Shown here piece by piece: positions 59,401 through 64,000 of a stretch of 64,000 nt of DNA. Positions within the stretch are counted from its first letter, which is position 1. Each line of letters starts with the position of its first letter. The position numbers were made by a program, and so were the translations under genes. Origin of the DNA: G963678095 sp963678095 (GTDB taxonomy: Bacteria > Bacillota > Negativicutes > Selenomonadales > Selenomonadaceae); NCBI GenBank assembly GCA_963678095.2, contig CAXXXP010000001.1, positions 372,001 to 436,000 on the forward strand, read 5' to 3'. The notes beneath the pieces are model-generated. The model saw nothing but the letters and a program-made list of their open reading frames with translations, was not told the origin of the DNA and ran no database searches.

Positions 59401-61440
59401 GTGGCAATGGAGACAAATACGACCGGATTGGTAATTTCACCAATACCACAGGTGAAACCGGTAACCCAGGAGCCGATTACGCAAAAAGTCGGAGATACGG
59501 GGACAAGGTCGCCGTTTCAACAGCAGACAAATGTAAACATAAACAATTCGGTTGAGGATATGGCCGGGATTTTAGCCAAAGTGGCCTCGACGGAAACCAT
59601 GGCTGAAAACCAGCTGCCGCAGGAACTGCAAAAGATGATTCAGACGATGATGCAGAATTCTTTTTCGCTTGACGCCACGCTGGCTCAAGGCGTGGGCAGT
59701 TCACTTGAAAGCCAGCGCTTTACGCTCGAACAGTTAAATACGCTGTCAAGAATGCTGACGCAGCTGGGGTCTATGGCGGAACAAGGAAGTATTGCGCCCT
59801 TAAGTGACAGCCTGCAAACGCTCCTGAGTAGCCTCAAGATACTCGATGGTGCTGACGGAAAGATATTAAATCCCGTAAATCTCAACAAACTGGCATTTCA
59901 GCTGCTTGACAGCAAAGAATTTTCCAGTTTGGATCCACAGCTGCAGCAGCTTTTGACCTCGGCTGCCGGGATGATGAATTCTTCAGCCGCGCCAGCAGGA
60001 CAGACATCCGGGACTATGACGGCGCTAAAGCAGCTTATGCAGTTTTTTATGCCAACACCGGTGGAAACTTCGGAGCCGGCAGCAGTGCCGGCAAATGTTG
60101 CCCAGTCGCAGCAGCCAGGGAGCGGACAAAATGCTACAACCGCTGGCAACGGACCTGCGCAGCCGGGAACCTCGCAGCCGGGAGCATCGCCGCAGACGGC
60201 GAATCTGACGGGCGGGGCAGCTTCCTCCCCGCAGCCAGGAATGGGGCAGCCTTTGCCTGATCCCGCAGCGGGAAAAATGCCTGAGGGACAAATGCAGCCG
60301 TCTAACCTACCGGCCAATCAGGCGGGTGAAAGCCAAAACGGCGGGAAGGAGTTGCCGGCGAATGCCGCGCAAATGCAAAATTCATCAGGCGGATCGTCTG
60401 GGCCGGCGATGACGTCCGGTCCGCAAAATCAAGGGGAACTGCCAGGACAGCAAAATACAGCGGCGGCACAAGCTAAAGCGGGATTAAATCAGCAGCTGCC
60501 AGCAAATCAGCAAAACAGCGAAACCTCGCCGCCCGCAGGACAGCCCCTGCCAGGGCAAAATGCACCGGCAGCAGCGGCAAATCCCATGACGACGCGGATG
60601 ATGCCGCAAAACAATCCGGCAAATCAGCCTGGCATGCAGCCGGGGCAGACGACAACTGGGAGTAATACTACGATGCCTGGCGGGGCCGGTGCTGCGCCGC
60701 AGGCACCTGCAGCGCCCCTGCAAAACACACCGCAGACCATGCAGGTTATGAAGGACCTTGCCGGACTGCTGCTGCAAAATACCGAAACCAGTGAGCAGGA
60801 TGCCACGTTGCTGAAAAACTTTGTCAATGGGACCCAGAAGATGATGTCCGAACAGGATGCCCGGCAGCTCCAGAATCTGATTCGTCTCAGTGAAAAAAAT
60901 ATTCCGGCCTCGGTCCAACAGGCTGCTCAAAAAGAGAATCTGCCCGATCTGCCGAAGCTGTGGAGCTTTGTCCAGCTTTGCGATCTCAGTGAACTTAAGG
61001 AAATGCAGAGCCAGCAGCTTAAAAATGCCGGCAAGCATGTCAGTGATTTTGCAACTGTCCTGCGCCACACGATGCCGAATGATAATGTGAATACAGAAAA
61101 CCAGCGCTCGATGAGCTTTATGATGCCGCTTTATGTCGGTGAAAATGAGAAGAGCTATCCGACCTATGTGCATGTTTATGATGAACGCAAAAAAGACAAT
61201 GAGAGCGGTGAGGATGCCAAGGAAACCTGGATGCGCCTGTGCCTGCTGACAGAGAATATTGGTGCGGTGGAAATGGTATTCAGGCTCTATGAAAAACAGA
61301 ATCTTAATGTCCGGCTGGCTTTTTCCGATGAGCAGGCGACAGCCTCCTTTCGGCAGTATATACCGGAATTTAAGGCGAGTTTTGAGGCCTCTCCGCTGGT
61401 GCTGACAGATTTAAAAGTATCGACGATTGGTAGTAAATGA
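59401..61440 (+). CDS. YlqG/FliK-like hook-length-control-type protein
   Basis: A 679 aa protein with a long low-complexity middle (about residues 200-450) rich in Pro, Gln, Gly, Ala and Asn, and a compact C-terminal domain (about 555-679: SFMMPLYVGENEKSYPTYVHVYDERKK on, with TENIGAVEMVFRLYEKQNLNVRLAFSD), like the FliK C-terminus. It matches YlqG, which sits between rnhB and ylqH in B. subtilis. No flagellar genes are near. GTG 59401 after AGGGAGGAA. Its stop overlaps the next ATG. Confidence 0.7.
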   Translation: MAMETNTTGLVISPIPQVKPVTQEPITQKVGDTGTRSPFQQQTNVNINNSVEDMAGILAKVASTETMAENQLPQELQKMIQTMMQNSFSLDATLAQGVGSSLESQRFTLEQLNTLSRMLTQLGSMAEQGSIAPLSDSLQTLLSSLKILDGADGKILNPVNLNKLAFQLLDSKEFSSLDPQLQQLLTSAAGMMNSSAAPAGQTSGTMTALKQLMQFFMPTPVETSEPAAVPANVAQSQQPGSGQNATTAGNGPAQPGTSQPGASPQTANLTGGAASSPQPGMGQPLPDPAAGKMPEGQMQPSNLPANQAGESQNGGKELPANAAQMQNSSGGSSGPAMTSGPQNQGELPGQQNTAAAQAKAGLNQQLPANQQNSETSPPAGQPLPGQNAPAAAANPMTTRMMPQNNPANQPGMQPGQTTTGSNTTMPGGAGAAPQAPAAPLQNTPQTMQVMKDLAGLLLQNTETSEQDATLLKNFVNGTQKMMSEQDARQLQNLIRLSEKNIPASVQQAAQKENLPDLPKLWSFVQLCDLSELKEMQSQQLKNAGKHVSDFATVLRHTMPNDNVNTENQRSMSFMMPLYVGENEKSYPTYVHVYDERKKDNESGEDAKETWMRLCLLTENIGAVEMVFRLYEKQNLNVRLAFSDEQATASFRQYIPEFKASFEASPLVLTDLKVSTIGSK

Positions 61441-61778
61441 CGATGATAAATATAGATAATATACGTGATGTGGAAAATGAAGAAGTAAAAAAAGAAGAAG
61501 TTGATCTCGATAAGCGAGCAGTGGCCCTGCGTTATAAAAAAGATGAGGATGTTGCCCCGAAGGTGATTGCCAAGGGCCGCGGCTATGTGGCTGAGAGCAT
61601 CCTGCAGGCAGCGCAGAAGGCGGCCGTACCGGTTTATCAGAATAAGACCCTGACCTCGATGCTGATGGCCCTTGAGGTTGATCGGGAAATACCGCCGGAT
61701 CTCTATTCGGCGATGGCGGAAGTACTGGCTTATGTCTACCGGATGGACAAAAAAGCCCGGCCAAAGATTCACCTGTAA
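61437..61778 (+). CDS. ylqH: YlqH: FlhB C-terminal-like cytoplasmic protein
   Basis: A 113 aa protein resembling the cytoplasmic tail of FlhB/YscU after its autocleavage site: RAVALRYKKDEDVAPKVIAKGRGYVAESILQAAQKAAVPVYQNKTLTSML. It starts with DKRA where FlhB has NPTH, so it should not self-cleave. It probably pairs with the FliK-like protein before it. ATG overlaps that stop. Confidence 0.88.
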   Translation: MTMINIDNIRDVENEEVKKEEVDLDKRAVALRYKKDEDVAPKVIAKGRGYVAESILQAAQKAAVPVYQNKTLTSMLMALEVDREIPPDLYSAMAEVLAYVYRMDKKARPKIHL

Positions 61779-61789
61779 AGAGGGAGCTT

Positions 61790-62149
61790 ATGAATACAAA
61801 GGTGCTGGGAGATGCCGGTGAAACGCTGGCAGCAGAGTATCTGCAAAAAAAAGGCTGCAGAATTCTCAAGAAAAAATTTAAGGCCGCCGGCGGGGAAATC
61901 GATCTGATCGTTTGTGACGGCGATACCCTGGCCTTTGTTGAGGTAAAATCGCGCCGCTCCACGTTCTTTGGGTCAGCGGCAGCTGCGGTTGACCAGCATA
62001 AGCAGCAGAAGATTGCCCGGACGGCTGAGGCCTACTTACAGCAACAGCGCTCTGATCGCTACTGTCGCTTTGATGTTGTTGAAGTCTACTGTAAAACTCC
62101 TGACAGCATCAGAATTAACTGGCTGAAAAATGCCTTTGAAATGGATTGA
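61790..62149 (+). CDS. yraN: YraN (UPF0102) nuclease-fold protein
   Basis: A 119 aa endonuclease-like protein. LGDAGETLAAEYLQKKGCRILKKKFKAAGGEIDLIVCDGDTLAFVEVKSRR holds the E...GEIDLI...VEVK catalytic-type pattern of the restriction-nuclease-like fold. Function not established. Located as usual just before or near comM. Confidence 0.9.
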   Translation: MNTKVLGDAGETLAAEYLQKKGCRILKKKFKAAGGEIDLIVCDGDTLAFVEVKSRRSTFFGSAAAAVDQHKQQKIARTAEAYLQQQRSDRYCRFDVVEVYCKTPDSIRINWLKNAFEMD

Positions 62150-62164
62150 AAAGAGAGGGTCAAT

Positions 62165-62725
62165 ATGCGGGTTATAGTGGGAATAACCGGAGCCAGCGGC
62201 TCTGTGTACGGAATTCGATTGATGGAGGTCCTGCGCGAGGCCGGCTGTGAGGTGCATGGAGTCGTGACCAACAGCGGCTGGCAGGTGTTGCAGCATGAAT
62301 GCGGACTGGATCGCGAGGCCCTGCGCACTCGGGTGGATGTGCTGCATGAAGTCGACAACATCGGCGCTACTATTGCCAGCGGGTCTTTCAGAAATGAGGC
62401 GATGGTCATTGCGCCTTGCTCGATGAAGACGCTGGGATCGATTGCCGGGGGGATTTCCGACAATCTCCTGACGAGGGCCGCGGATGTCACCATGAAGGAG
62501 GGGCGAAAGCTCGTGCTTGTGCCAAGGGAAACTCCGGTGCATGCGATTCATCTTGAGAACATGCTGAAGCTGGCACGCCTTGGGGTGAGAATACTTCCGG
62601 CCAGTCCGGCTTTTTATCATAAGCCCAAGACCATGCAGGATCTGATTGATATGATGGTCGGCAAGATCTGCGATGCCATCGGCGTCGACAATGATTTGTT
62701 TGCCAGATGGCAGGGAAATGAATAA
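62165..62725 (+). CDS. ubiX: UbiX-family flavin prenyltransferase
   Basis: Makes the prenylated FMN cofactor of UbiD-type decarboxylases. The 186 aa protein shows VGITGASGSVYGIRLMEVL, TNSGWQVL, SGSFRNEAMVIAPCSMKTLGSIAGG and RETPVHAIHLENMLKLARLG, all UbiX hallmarks. No ubiD is in the window. RBS AGAGAGGG upstream. Confidence 0.94.
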   Translation: MRVIVGITGASGSVYGIRLMEVLREAGCEVHGVVTNSGWQVLQHECGLDREALRTRVDVLHEVDNIGATIASGSFRNEAMVIAPCSMKTLGSIAGGISDNLLTRAADVTMKEGRKLVLVPRETPVHAIHLENMLKLARLGVRILPASPAFYHKPKTMQDLIDMMVGKICDAIGVDNDLFARWQGNE

Positions 62726-62740
62726 ACAGGGGGGAACTTT

Positions 62741-64000
62741 GTGTTTGCTAAAACTTATGGTTCGACAACCCTGGGCGTCAATGGGGTACTGATTGACGTC
62801 GAGGTGGATGTTTCACGCGGCTTGCCGCGCTTTGATATCGTCGGTCTGCCTGATGCAGCGGTGAAAGAAGCAAAGGAACGTGTAAGGACAGCAATAAAGA
62901 ACTCAGGAATAAGGCTCCAGCAGGGAAAAATCACAATTAATTTAGCGCCGGCGGACATCAAAAAGGATAGCTCAGGGCTTGACTTGGCGATGGCTGTCGG
63001 CCTTTTGTCCGCTCAGGGGGTCATTTTAGCGGCAAATTGCCAAAAGAGCTTATTTGCCGCTGAGCTTTCCCTGGAGGGGGAACTGCGCCCGATTCAGGGA
63101 ATATTGCCAATGGCCGTCAATTGCCGCCGCTGCGGGATGGAGCGGCTGTTTGTCGCCAAGCAAAATGTTCGTGAAGCCTTGCTCGTCGACGGGCTGGAGG
63201 TCTATGCGGCGGAAAACATCGCCGAGCTTACCGCTTTTTTATCGGGGCAAGAACAATTATCCCCGGAAAAATCCGCGCCGGAACCGGTCATCGAATCGTA
63301 TGGTGGTGAAAACGATTTCTCTGATGTGCAGGGCCAGTTTTTTGCCAAACGAGCCCTTGAAATTGCCGCTGCCGGCGGGCATAACGTGCTGATGATCGGC
63401 GCGCCGGGGGCTGGCAAGACCATGCTGGCGCGGCGGGTAAGCTCGATATTGCCAGCAATGTCAAGGCAGGAGGCGCTCGAGGTTACGAAGATCTACAGCA
63501 TTGCCGGGCTGCTGGGCCGTAATGCCGGCCTTATGGACAGCCGGCCGTTTCGCAGCCCGCATCATACCATATCCTCCGCCGGCATGATCGGCGGAGGCAC
63601 AATCCCCAAGCCCGGCGAGGTGACCCTGAGCCATAACGGCGTACTGTTTCTCGATGAACTGCCGGAGTTTGGCAAGTCAACCCTTGAGGTCCTGCGCCAG
63701 CCCCTGGAGGACGGGGAAGTATGCATATCCAGAGTGCATGCATCCTTGTCCTTCCCCGCGCAATTGATGCTGATTGCGTCGATGAATCCGTGTCCGTGCG
63801 GCTTTCAAGGCGATGCTTCCCATGAATGCATCTGCAGCCCCAGTGAAATCAAGCGCTATACAAAGAAAATATCCGGTCCGCTTTTAGACCGGATTGATAT
63901 CCATATCCAGGTGCCGCGCGTTGAGTACAAGGACCTGGCAGAGCCTGTTCCCGCTGAGTCTTCGGCCGTGATTCGGGCCAGGGTAGAGGCGGCCCGAGGA
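62741..64000 (+). CDS. comM: ComM/YifB Mg-chelatase-like AAA protein, partial
   Basis: Homologue of ComM, a helicase-like protein that helps integrate incoming DNA in natural transformation. 420 codons are seen; the 3' end lies beyond the window (full length is usually about 505-510). The N-terminal domain begins FAKTYGSTTLGVNGVLIDVEVDVSRGLPRFDIVGLPD. Walker A is GAPGAGKTML, with RSPHHTIS and LFLDELPEF as further motifs and SMNPCPCG for the Cys-rich loop. GTG 62741 after AGGGGGGAA. Confidence 0.93.
   Translation, partial: MFAKTYGSTTLGVNGVLIDVEVDVSRGLPRFDIVGLPDAAVKEAKERVRTAIKNSGIRLQQGKITINLAPADIKKDSSGLDLAMAVGLLSAQGVILAANCQKSLFAAELSLEGELRPIQGILPMAVNCRRCGMERLFVAKQNVREALLVDGLEVYAAENIAELTAFLSGQEQLSPEKSAPEPVIESYGGENDFSDVQGQFFAKRALEIAAAGGHNVLMIGAPGAGKTMLARRVSSILPAMSRQEALEVTKIYSIAGLLGRNAGLMDSRPFRSPHHTISSAGMIGGGTIPKPGEVTLSHNGVLFLDELPEFGKSTLEVLRQPLEDGEVCISRVHASLSFPAQLMLIASMNPCPCGFQGDASHECICSPSEIKRYTKKISGPLLDRIDIHIQVPRVEYKDLAEPVPAESSAVIRARVEAARG

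Noticed and set aside
1..64000. tRNA, rRNA, tmRNA or prophage genes
   Set aside because: No cloverleaf-like, rRNA-like or phage structural sequence recognised on either strand.

Overview
The window looks like a chromosomal segment of a diderm Firmicute, most likely a Negativicute of the Sporomusa/Pelosinus/Anaeromusa kind. Three things point there. The gene order at both ends is the classical Firmicutes fab-rnc / smc-ftsY-ylxM-ffh-rpsP-khpA-ylqD-rimM-trmD-rplS-lepB-rbgA-rnhB-ylqG-ylqH-yraN order. Two HlyD/EmrA-type periplasmic adaptor genes imply a periplasm. TTG and GTG starts are frequent. The genus is inference; no rRNA gene is present.

Layout. (1) 25-6122: fatty acid synthesis operon fabD-fabG-acpP-FabK-like-fabF, then rnc and a radical SAM protein. 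(2) 6199-16052: small one- or two-gene units of resistance-like or detoxification-like enzymes (MBL fold, two methyltransferases, VOC protein, class A beta-lactamase, flavin reductase, GNAT, CatA-like acetyltransferase, isochorismatase-like hydrolase). Two paralogous CD3324-type small regulators with structured leaders lie among them, with one IS3/IS150-type insertion sequence. (3) 16213-26587: four MFS transporters with LysR, PadR, HxlR and TetR regulators; two of them form HlyD-MFS tripartite-type pumps. (4) 26721-30495: small exported proteins and a PAS-GAF-PAS-GGDEF-hemerythrin protein. (5) 30719-46479: an uninterrupted same-strand run of 19 genes for molybdenum cofactor synthesis, molybdate uptake (modABC), selenium activation (selD, yedF) and a selenium-dependent molybdenum hydroxylase with its maturation factors (yqeB, NifS-like, DUF3343, yqeC, xdhC, mocA, FAD, FeS and Mo subunits). 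(6) 46619-64000: housekeeping genes from smc to a comM that runs off the end.

How it works together. The end blocks are core growth functions (lipid synthesis, RNA processing, protein targeting, ribosome assembly). In Bacillus subtilis rnc, smc and ftsY are adjacent; here about 40 kb of accessory DNA separates rnc and its radical SAM neighbour from smc. Region 5 reads as one physiological module: take up molybdate, build the pterin, activate selenium to selenophosphate, and deliver Se and Mo-cytidine cofactor to a three-subunit hydroxylase. This is the most coherent system in the window. Its relatives are partly described in enterococci and clostridia, so it is not wholly new, but having Moco synthesis, ModABC, selenium genes and enzyme in one run is unusual. 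The least explained sequence is regulatory: mutually exclusive hairpins upstream of both CD3324-type genes, a helically phased TGTCTAC repeat array upstream of rbgA, and a pair of matching TetR operators.

No tRNA, rRNA, CRISPR array, prophage or origin was found. Domain calls come from motif recognition by eye, not database searches.
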